Shown here: one piece after another, positions 24,381 through 34,300 of the stretch
Layout: every line of letters starts with the position of its first letter
How positions within the stretch are numbered: the stretch's first letter is position 1
Origin: Apostichopus japonicus
Lineage: Eukaryota > Echinodermata > Holothuroidea > Aspidochirotida > Stichopodidae
Assembly (NCBI RefSeq): GCF_037975245.1
Contig: NC_092579.1
Location: 13,564,678 to 13,628,677, forward strand
Length of the DNA stretch: 64,000 nt
Direction of reading: 5' to 3'
Notes under the pieces: generated by a model
The model's input: only the letters and a program-made list of their open reading frames with translations
What the model was told of the DNA's origin: nothing
Databases searched by the model: none
Position numbers and translations under genes: made by a program

Positions 24381-24415
24381 ACCTTCTCAGCCTTTTGGCT
24401 AAGATCATGTGTAAT
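24381..24415 (+). pseudogene. U2 snRNA 5'-end fragment
   Basis: The run cttctcagccttttggct followed by aagatcatgtgtaa matches the first ~35 nt of U2 snRNA with about three differences. Similarity stops at the branch-point recognition element, which is not GTAGTA here, and nothing of stem-loop II or the Sm site follows. Therefore a truncated pseudogene, not a functional U2. Confidence 0.8.
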
Positions 24416-24810
24416 TTCATATTCCCCTTCTACTAGGAGAATCGTCACTGATGACACTTGACGATGATCACATTCACAGTCTCGATGAAGGGGGAGTGGG
24501 GAGGGGATTGAGAGCGGATCAGTCGGTTCATTGTTTGGTTTTTCGTGCCCAGATTCTTTCCCGGGTGACTTTTCTTAAAAGTATCTTGCTACACTGAGCA
24601 TGCAATCGTTTTACTAAAGGCCAAGTAATTTGCCCATGGTGTAAATTATGTCAAATAACTTGATTCAATGAGAAAGGTAACTCAATTCCAGCAACCTGTC
24701 TGATTCGTGAACGAACGTTACCTAATATTTTAATTTGGTCACAAAAAACACATGAATACTAGAATTTGTGGTACAGAATGTTCAGAGGATCCAAGTTTAG
24801 GCGTTTACAC

Positions 24811-25454
24811 GGGACAAACTAAAACGAATGACAGCGAATGACCGAATGACAATTGACTTTGTACAGTGTTAATTATCATTCGCGAATGACAGCGAATGAC
24901 AACGAATGACAGCGAATGACAACGAATGACAACAACTTGGACAACGAATGACAGTGTTGAGAAGTGCTGGAATGATTAACGGAGTGGAGTAAATGCGGTT
25001 ATTGGTTTTCTGCGCAAAAATGATTTGGGGAAAATCGCATCACGTGGTTGCAGGGTGTTGGTGTAATTTACGGATAGAAACCACAGGGAAAGTTTTTGTG
25101 TGAGATTGCGCTTGCGTGCTGTGCTTTTTACCTCTGTAGATTTATATAGAAAGATAACTGAAGCCATTTCAAGATTATGGTATTGTTAGTTTCTAACAAT
25201 TAATATCGAAAAAGTGACGTTAAATTTACTTTTTAAAATCACTTACAATTTCGCTTACTATAAGGTGCGTTTTTATCTTGTCCGTACTTTACTAGATCTA
25301 GATACCCACGAAGTATGAACTGTGATATCCGGTTGAAGCAAATGTCTGTGTTGTCATTACTGTCATTCGTTTTAGTCAACGAAATTTTTTAGTGTGTACA
25401 ACATATTGTCATTCGTTATGTGTAACGCAATTGTCATTCGTTTTAGTAACACCC
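24811..25454. mobile_element. 644-bp non-autonomous DNA transposon with ACGAATGACA subterminal repeats
   Basis: Flanked by a perfect 8-bp duplication GTTTACAC at 24803-24810 and 25455-25462 (9 bp if the preceding C is counted). Ends GGGACAAACTAAAACGAATG and, in reverse complement, GGGTGTTACTAAAACGAATG. The left subterminal region carries about eight copies of a 10-bp acgaatgaca/gcgaatgaca motif; the right carries three in inverse orientation. GGG ends with 8-9 bp duplications are compatible with Merlin or Mutator; superfamily not assigned. Confidence 0.85.
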
Positions 25455-25462
25455 GTTTACAC

Positions 25463-26244
25463 TTTGTGGTGTACCCCTCTCACTGAAGTCACATTCCCCG
25501 TTATCTCTCCACGTTTGTGCAACAATTTGTTCCCCTCTAACCGTCTGATTTTGTTGAACGATGACAGCGATCCACTTTTTATATGAACTGAAAGATCAAA
25601 AATAAAATACGGCTATTTCACATTATGTTAGCCAAAGGAGCAGAAGGCCGAGTAGGAAAAAGAATGCAAAGATGTGGAACCAACGGATTCGTTCGATCTG
25701 GGATCTTGGCTTACTATAGCAATGGCCTGGGCAAGCTGAAGGACTCAGACTGAAGACGAAGTAAAATGCTGCCACCAATTTGGAAAGGTCGGGCTTGTTT
25801 AAAAAAATGGCGGCCTTCAGGTTTTATGGACAATTCTTGTTGAGAGTGGACCGGGGCACTTTGTAACCTGATCAAAGTCTTATTTTTATGGTGAGATTAC
25901 TCTAAAAATATTTAGTCCCTAAAATGAATGTACACCCTTATGACAAATTTCTGTCAGGTTCTGCTTGGTTTATTCAAGCAAAGGACGGCCTAGGCCTTAT
26001 TTTAGGACTACTTTAGTGTAAGTTAGGCTAGTCAAGCCTAATACAAGGCAGACCTAACTTGAATTGCAAGTGAATTCGTTACCTGGTTATCATAGATACG
26101 TATAAATAACGTTTCGAAAATAGTTTAGTCCGTGGCGCCTATAGCCAAACGTTAGGCATACATTATTGTAAACAAAATTACAAACATGATTTGCTTGGAC
26201 TTGATGCGGTGGCTATTTGTCACATCAAAATATGCATAGCCAAC
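25463..26244. other. intergenic, no gene seen
   Basis: Only the YY1-like motif is notable. No coding pattern. Confidence 0.5.
25805..25816 (+). promoter_or_regulatory. YY1-like motif AAATGGCGGCC
   Basis: Matches the AANATGGCGGC YY1 consensus that often sits at animal promoter starts. It lies 3.3 kb upstream of the WDR90 ATG and could mark a non-coding first exon. Single motif, so weak. Confidence 0.25.
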
Positions 26245-26255
26245 GCTAGTCCTAG

Positions 26256-27447
26256 GGTCACAGTAATTAGCGTCAACAGGCCGATTTCACGACAACTCAC
26301 GACAACTCAAGACAACTCAAGACAACTCAAGACAACAAGTTTAAAATACTATCAAATACAATTGATGTTATCAGAGTATATCTGGAAACACGTTTAAAAC
26401 TGTCTTGAACCAGCGTGCATACATATTTTTCACGGGGAAAAAAATGTTTTTGTCGTAAAAATCGTCAACTTTTTCCTAACGTTGAATTGGACGACGTGAT
26501 GCTATTGCGCTTGCGCAATGACATTGGACGAACCGTTACACTACAGGTAAAAGCAATTTTTTGACGGAGAGAATAATAAAACCAGGCAAAATGATAGTAA
26601 GCAAGACTCTGTAAAGTTGATAATAACATATGTAAATTACAATGGAAAAACAATAAGAAATATTCATTAAACTAAAAACATTCAATGATTTGACGGAGAG
26701 AATAATAAAACCAGGCAAAATGATAGTAAGCAAGACTCTGTTAAATTAATAATAACATATGTAAATTACAATAGAAAAACAAAAAGAAATATTCATTAAA
26801 CTAAAAACATTCAATGATTTGACGGAGAGAATAATAAAACCAGGCAAAATGATAGTAAGCAAGACTCTGTAAAGTTGATAATAACATTTGTAAATTACAA
26901 TGGAAAAACAATAAGAAATATTCATTAAACTAAAAACATTCAATGATTTGACGGAGAGAATAATAAAACCAGGAAAAATGATAGTAAGCAAGACTATGTT
27001 AAATTAATAATAACATGTAAATTACAATAGAAAAACAAAAAGAAATATTCATTATTTTAAAAACGTTAAATAATTTGATTTGGAGTTCATTCACCATACT
27101 TTGGTGCTTTATTACTACGTCAACCCACCTTACCGACACTGTACACAAGGCAGTTCCCAAACCTAGCACAAACCCACCCATATTATAATGGTTCGGTCCG
27201 ATGGCATTGGGCAAGCGCAATAGCATCAAGTCGACCAATTCAACGTTAGGAAAAAGTTGGCGAATTTTACGACAAAAACATTTTTTCCCGTGAAAAATAT
27301 GTATGCACGCTGGTTCCAGTCAGTTTTAAACGTGTTTCCAGATATACTCTGATAACATCAATTGTATTTGATGGTATTTTAAACTTGTTGTCTTGAGTTG
27401 TCGTGAGTTGTCGTGAAATCGGCCTGTTGACGCTAATTAGTGTGACC
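26256..27447. mobile_element. 1.19-kb fold-back (possibly MULE-type) element with long inverted arms
   Basis: Arms of about 260-300 bp at 26256-26550 and 27190-27447 are inverted repeats of each other, beginning GGTCACAgTAATTAGCGTCA and GGTCACACTAATTAGCGTCA. The direct flank GCTAGTCCTAG (11 bp) occurs at 26245-26255 and 27448-27458. Both arms contain a 10-bp repeat acaactcaag/acaactcacg, with more units on the left. Long TIRs and a 9-11 bp target duplication suggest a Mutator-like or fold-back element. No transposase is encoded. Confidence 0.9.
26562..27075. repeat. 129-bp tandem repeat in A-B-A-B order inside the fold-back element
   Basis: Units begin tgacggagagaataataaaa at 26562, 26691, 26820 and 26949, exactly 129 bp apart. 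Units 1 and 3 share gtaaagttgataataac and caatggaaaaacaataag; units 2 and 4 share gttaaattaataataac and caatagaaaaacaaaaag. The repeat therefore has a 258-bp higher-order period. Confidence 0.93.
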
Positions 27448-27499
27448 GCTAGTCCTAGGCTAAATTGGAAGTCTGACTCCCACAGTAGTATAACGCCGG

Positions 27500-28008
27500 A
27501 CCAACCATGGAGGGTCATGTGACGTGACCCAGATATGCCACTTACATGTTACTTAACCCTTTGTCACTTGAAAGCAATAAGAGTTTCATAGACCAAACCT
27601 CTTCACAAATTAGTATATACTTAACAGGCAGTTACAGTAATTGTGAGACAAAAATGCTTGGTTTTGCCATTTTTGGATGATTGTGGTCACACCTATCTTG
27701 TTACACGCTTGTTACTTGTAGATACAGCTAGGATAGTCGTGTCGCTAAGGGACAGCAAATCCTGTCTTCTGCTAGTTATAGCTATGTTCATTGCGTATAG
27801 TCATGATATGCATTCCATCTGCTGTTTGATTGTTTGAAAGAAATAGCAATGTTGTGATTGAAAATCACAGTACACATTGAAAAATGCACTAGTTAGCTAA
27901 GTAATGTAGATTCCTTTATTAACTTCAGCTTCAGCAGGAAATGTGCATGGAAACTATGAGCTCATGACATCGGCTGTTTATGGAATAAACATTACCCTCC
28001 ATGGTTGG
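27500..28008. repeat. inverted repeat pair CCAACCATGGAGGG
   Basis: Perfect 14-bp inverted pair at 27500-27513 and 27995-28008, with weaker similarity extending outward (taacgc, gactc..ca). Possibly the ends of another old element next to the fold-back insertion. Confidence 0.6.
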
Positions 28009-28216
28009 TGCGTTAATTTTTCTTTTGTGAGTCTGCTAATTGACGTAGTGGGTCCAGACTTTTTAGATATGCCCAGGGTGAATAATAATGTATATCCCAG
28101 GATTTGTTTGGCAGTTAGTCAACAGAGTTTAGAACTTAGAATGTGCAGAGTAAGACAAAATTGATGCAAGTCCAAAGATGTATACAGTATCTGAATTATG
28201 TACACAGGAACCATAG

Positions 28217-28765
28217 GCAGACCTGTCAACCTGTTTGACCCCAAAATAGGGAGAATAACATTTTTCAGGGCCAAAAAATAGGGAGAACAAGGGGAAAATA
28301 AGGAGGTTGGTAATTTTCAACTGAAATGATCTAAATACTCCTAAATAAGTAAGTCTACTTATGCAATACAGTGAGAGAATCATCCAATCAGTGTTTCTTG
28401 TTGTAGTTTACAGCAGCTTGCTTCGCTTTCTACAGGGTTTCTTTAGTAGGATTCCATTTGAAACAGGGAACAGTGGGCTCTGGGTACTGTGACTACATGG
28501 CTTATATGCTAGATAGAGCCCCATCAAGCTTGAGACTTGACCGACTGTCTGTCTTGTTCTTGCGAACTACACTGAATAGCCTTTCCTGTTCAGCGTTACT
28601 GTGGGGAATTACTAAGCATAGGACTAATTGTTGGCTATTTTCAGAAATGTCGCAAGTGATGAAACATTAAAAAACCGGGAGAATAGAATATGAAACCGGG
28701 AGGCCGGGAGATTCGGGTAAAAACCGGGAGTCTCCCGGTAAAACCGGGAGAGTTGACAGGTCTGC
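28217..28765. mobile_element. inverted-repeat DNA element with GCAGACCTGTCAAC ends (549 bp)
   Basis: Ends GCAGACCTGTCAAC ... GTTGACAGGTCTGC, directly flanked by ATAG on both sides (28213-28216, 28766-28769). The right subterminal part has a ccgggag/ctcccgg palindromic cluster, the left has tagggagaa repeats. CAGACCTGTCAAC-type ends are common among hAT elements, but an 8-bp duplication is not seen, so class is uncertain. Confidence 0.75.
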
Positions 28766-28804
28766 ATAGTATATTATTAGAGATGAAATATCAGAGTCTT
28801 TTCA

Positions 28805-28839
28805 ACTGCTACACAAAAGGTTGAAAACTAAATTATTCT
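28805..28839. repeat. dispersed repeat, copy C remnant
   Basis: Reads ctgctacacaaaa...aaactaaattattc, matching the 3' ends of copies A and B; the remainder is too decayed to delimit. Confidence 0.5.
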
Positions 28840-29161
28840 GTGTATTTAACTTATCTGCATTTACAAATTATTTTTGGGGTGGGGGGGGGGGAATTGATCA
28901 CCAGTGGTTGAATTTTTATATAGTAATGTGTCGATGCAGTTTTTGTTTTCTTTCAAAATCACATCCTTCTACAGTATCTACTGTAAACTAAATTTGGCTT
29001 ATTTGATACGATATATGATTATCTGTGAAAACAGTATTTCACTCTGTGCAAAGTCTTTCCCTGAGAAAACTAATTTTGCAACGTGATTGATGATTCCTTA
29101 GCTTTGATGTGTAGATTCAACTGACCACTTGTTATATAACTTTCCTACTTCAGAAAGAACA

Positions 29162-31388
29162 ATGTGGCAACATCCTTTTGTGAATGTGTTCAAACACTTC
29201 AGAGTTGGAGAATGGAAGAAATGCAGCAAACAAGGGGAGGTTTTGTCTGTTATGGTAAGTTAATAATTCAATGAGTATTTGGTAACAGTCATAAATTGAC
29301 AGTACTTAGAGTACTGTACGACTCTGATTTCCATGCTGACAATTTTTTTTTTGGTGGGGGGTGAGGGGGGAGGCTTCAACATAGGAACCTGAGAAAGATT
29401 AAGTTGGAAAATAGCCATCATAGTTGGAAATTCTCTAGCACGTATGTTATTTATATGTCAAAAGGACCACGGTGTATGAATTGATGATGTTCTAACTTTT
29501 GACAGTACTGTTACTAGTACTTTCTTTAGCAGATGATGTACATATTCAATATGCATGATGAACATGTAAATTTGTAACAATTGACAAATATGCTAATTTG
29601 CATATTAAATATGAGACCAGCATTTAGCAGTTACTAGTAAAACTTGCTTGATTGTTTGCTCTGTACCACTGTATACCCCCAGGAGAATGTCTCCCCTCCC
29701 AATTACTAAAGGATCTGTGACCTTTTCTCCGATGGAGGAGGAGAACAGACCAGACATGAAATGCCATTGTTGGAGAAATACAATTCTTTAATTACTGTTT
29801 TCAACAATCTTTGTAGAATATTCTTTTCCATTTATTGAATTGCTTTCTTGAAAAATTCAAACATTGCCAATAGCAGCTTGCTTGGACAAGTTAACCTCAC
29901 TTTGATTTGTTTTCACAAAAGCCCCAAAAATTTAAGAAATGATTAGCTGTCAGCTGTCAACCTCAATGATAGCAGATTAAGGAGAAATTTAGTTTTTGTC
30001 AGACCACCAGAACGCCCATGTAACTCGTCCTTGAGTTTCATTGTATTAACCAGGGATGAAGATGAAAGTACTTTCAATTTCCTCACAGGACAAAAGTTTA
30101 AAGTGCACTGTTTATCGAGTGACTGGGTCCATACCATCCAACAATTACGTACAAATTCCTAAGACGAAGACACAATCTTTGGGTTTGACAGGACGCTACC
30201 TGTACCTTCTCTTCAAGCCCATTGCTGGCAAGTACTTTGTCGTTCACATGGACCTTGCAACAGATGAAGGCCTCATCATTCGGATCTCATTCTCAAATCT
30301 GTTCAAAGAATTTAAATCCACCTCCACTTGGTTGCAGTTTCCATTTGTCTGTCCGGCAGGCAAAGGAACAGTCGAAGATCTCACGTCCAAATCATCGAAG
30401 AAAGGTACCGTAAAACTTTTTAATAAAGTTGATTAATCTGCTGTGTATTTGTCATTTTAATAGACTTGAATGGTGTAATACACAGTTTTGGAATAAACAT
30501 CAGACTGGGGTGCAAATCAGAGTTGCAACAATCCCCAAACCTCCCTGTCCTCTCAATTAAGAACAAATATGAAATGAAATGATTTATTGGAATGAAATGA
30601 AAGAAATGCTGTTAAAATTGAGTGTCCTTGTTTACTGCTTCAGGATACTCAGGACTCTTTACGACTTATTCAATGTTGATTGTTTTGCAATGTGACCATC
30701 AAAGTTTCTTACACTACTCACCAGACTAACAGTGTGAGAACAGCAGCATGAGTATGAGAACAAGGCTCTAAGCTTGACTATGAGTACATAATTTGGCTTT
30801 AACTCCATACTGATATTCAAAATGCCGAGAGTTCACTTCCGAGTACCAGTACCGGTTACTCTGCTAGAATACAAGTTCAAGTACAAACTCCCTACAAATC
30901 TGCTAATTACTAAGACCGTTAAAAAGTGAGACAGGAAACCTGAGAAAAGTCATTACAAAATGAGTACAACAGCATCAGTACGAGTACAAGGCTCTTAAGC
31001 TATAACGGTCAATTACAAAACCAACGAATGGAAACAGATTCAAATGAATGAAAATTGCCTATTTGCTTTGAAATTTCTTCTCTCTCTAAACAGATCTGCC
31101 CGGACCTGCTCCGCCTACCTCTCGATGGACGCTTCTCTTGTTGGATTTTCAGTACATTCTGTCCATGTACCTCAATCGGAAGTTCTCCTATCTGAAATCC
31201 ATTCAGCTCTGTTCCAGTCTGTTTGTGAAAAATGTCTTCACCAGTGATATACAGTATGAACCAGGCATTACAGTGCAAGAAGCTAGAGACCTTGGGCTCC
31301 TCACCTCTGGTATCCAACCACTCCCCAGGGAGATGTCATTCCCAAAGCCAAAAGGACAGGAATGGGAAGTACTCTATAATTTATTAAG
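29162..31388 (+). other. WDR90: WDR90 exons 1-3: CFA20-like (DUF667) microtubule-binding domain
   Basis: Exons 29162-29254, 30089-30404 and 31094-31388 encode residues 1-234. Landmarks are WQHPFVNVFKHFRVGEWKK, QSLGLTGRYLYLLFKP, ISFSNLFKEFKSTSTWLQFP, RWTLLLLDFQYILSMYLNR and PREMSFPKPKG, all family-typical. Exon 3 must begin with the two bases that complete the G left by exon 2 (donor AAAG/GTACCG); only this junction gives the frame that continues into RWTLLLLDFQ. The exon 3 donor is a weak GTCAGT. Intron 1 (29255-30088) and intron 2 (30405-31093) hold no recognised element apart from a G-rich run near 29354. Confidence 0.95.
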
Positions 31389-34300
31389 GTCAGTAGGTCA
31401 GAAACGTTGTTAACAAGAGGCAACGTAGCAGTTTGATATAATTGAAGTGAATGTGATTTTTGCTGAATACTGAATCTAAGTGAAATAAAAGTTAAATGAC
31501 TTGTGGACTGTTTGACAGAGCACATTTAATCCTTGAAACAAGGTCTGCAAGTCCTGTCCATGTTGATAGAAAGACATGCTATAGATGAAATACATTCACA
31601 GAACATGTGTGTGATTTTTAGTTAGAGTGCCTTCAAGACTCTGAAGAAGGTTCTCTGTGATCAGGCTGTCAAACGTATTTATATAACAGAGAGAGGCCCT
31701 GATGTTTGGATCCCACCAGGGTCTTCTGTATGATTGAAACATCAGGCAGTCAAACTTATTATATAAGAGAGAGAGGCCCTGATGTTTGGATCCCACCAGG
31801 ATCTTCGGTATGATTGAAACATCAGGCAGTCAAACTTATGATATTATAGAGAGGCCCTGATGTTTGGATCCCATCAGGATCTTCTGTATGGTTGAAACAT
31901 CAGGCAGTCAAACTTATTATATTAGAGAGAGGCCCTTAGGTTTGGATCCCACCAGGGTCTTATGTATAATTGAGACATCAGGCAGTCAAACTTATTATAT
32001 AAGAGAGAGAGGCCCTGATGTTTGGATCCTACCAGGATCTTCTTCAAATTTCTTTCTTTGTTTTGTCAGGTTTCCCAACTCTGCTAGTAGAGTTCCATTC
32101 GATTCAATCCAAAGAAGTTCACCTCATGCAAAGAAGACGAGGGAGACGAGTAGAAAGCAGGCCCCCGGCGAAATTAGCCCTCAAAGAACTTCAATCAGAG
32201 AGGTTAATGTGAGTATTGAAATGTACCAAAAAAAAGGTGTAATTCCAAGAAGGTCCCTATCACTAGAATGCAAGATGTGAATGTGGAACAGAATGGTATG
32301 ATTCAATGATGAAATTTAATAAATTTAATAAATAAATTCTTTTAGTTCAACCACTTTACTGTAGAATGTCAGTCATTTAGGACAGTGGTCCACAAACGTT
32401 AATACCCCTGACGCAGGATTTAAAATGAACAAAGAGCGGCCACCACCCACCAAAACGGCGACCCCCACCCCCTCAGAATCTCTGCTCGTAATGCACGAAA
32501 GCGAGGTTGGACTGTGGACGTGATGGTTTACTTATCCCTTTCCTTGTCTACATTTGCTAAGAGAACTTTGAGCAGGCTGTTATCTGTGGTTTGTATTTCC
32601 AGTCCAAGATATAGCCTTAAGCAGTCCCAATCTGATGGACCAAAGTGTCCCCCAGTATCTGCCTTCTGTAATCAAATACTATAAATCAAGATGGTGAAGG
32701 CCATCCCACTTAACATCACTGCCATGCAGCTGCATCAATCTTAGTTTGTTTTTGAACGGTCAAAAGAAACAGATTCAGAAATCAGAGATATTCCATGTCC
32801 ACCAAAAGAGTCCACTCATTAATGATGCCTACAAGCAAGGTTGTTAAAAGAATCTGGACTCCTGCCGGAACAAAATACACTTGGAGGTAGACTCTTTGAC
32901 AACTCCACTACAGAGTTGCTTCAAATGCTCTTCAGTAACTTCCGTAAGGCAGATGTGGGTCGGCATTGATATGCAGTAAGCAAGTGAGACCAAAAAAAAA
33001 AAATGAACAAGATTAGTAAGATGACTGTAACTGTAATTGTTTCCCAGAGAGATGCTCGATTAAAATGATAATCTGAATATTCTATTTATGTGGCAGGTAA
33101 ACAAATCTGGCGGGTCCAATTCAACATCAATGGATGCTCTGACAAGATCAAGAAAGGTGAGATTGTTCATTAGACTTTTAAGAGATTTTGAGAGGAAACA
33201 AGCAGATCTCCACTTTGTTCATAACAGCTAGCCCAGGGTTGTCCAACCTACGGCCCGCGGGCCACAGTCCGGCCCGCCGCAGGGTTGCGTCCGGCCCACC
33301 AGAGATGCTCTACGGTGCGAAATTTTAGTGAGCAGATTTATTGATAACAATTTGAAGCTATATAATCAATCATTCGAACCTTCTGGGTCCCAAAAACTGC
33401 ATACAGGTCAGTTTGTGTGACACTCTCTCAGCGGAGGAGGGGGCGGCTGAACTTTATTCATCTGTTTTATCAGGAAGGAAAATAAATCAGTGCGCTCCGC
33501 GCGCAGTGCTCACATTTTGTTGCCTTGGGCATCGGGCAAAAAATCGAAAAATCGAGCGTAGGGTTCATGCGGCCCCCTCCTTCATCATAATCATTCCATG
33601 TGGCCCTCCTCTGCAAAAGGTTGGACAACCCTGAGCTAGCCTTTCTAGTCCAAATGTGCATATAAAGCTATAGCATCTGAGTTTTCAGTTCTGGTTTGTT
33701 CGTATTTTGGCCATCCAGTGATTTATAACACTTCAAATTGTTTTCAAGGATCCGAGCACTAGCTTATACCAAAAACACAAGTTGATCTATTGAACCATGC
33801 TCATATAAACAGAAAAAGTTAGTAATAAAACACATTCTCATTTTTATCTTAGTGTCATTCACCTTGCTGAAAGCACAGCCAATCCTCATGTGACAGTACA
33901 GTATTTCTCAAGTGAACCGTTTTGTACACAGTTTAATATGTTGAGCAATGCCATCATGCATGATACAGCCCAATGAATGATGTATCTTGTGGACCGGGGA
34001 AACCCTATGGTTAGGGTTAACCCCTAGGATGTACCCTAACCCTAGCCCGAGAAATACTGCATCACATGTAGTATCATACAATACCGTACTTCTTGAGGCA
34101 ATGCAACTTGCCACATTATAACTTGTCTTGAGAGATGGTGAGGAAGCATAACATTGTGATGAATATTCATAAGTTTTGTCCACCTCCAACTCAATTATTC
34201 AATTTATGAGGCACTCTATTATTGACCATTGATTAACCGTTTTTAACAGTCCATGAGAGAATAAAGATCTTTCACATCCATGAACTTGTTTTAAAAGTGC

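Noticed and set aside
24381-24415. Functional U2 snRNA gene
   Set aside because: Similarity ends after about 35 nt; branch-point element, Sm site and later stem-loops are missing.
26465-26991. Several minus-strand frames with repeating MLTIILPGFIILSV peptide
   Set aside because: They are translations of the 129-bp tandem repeat inside the fold-back element.
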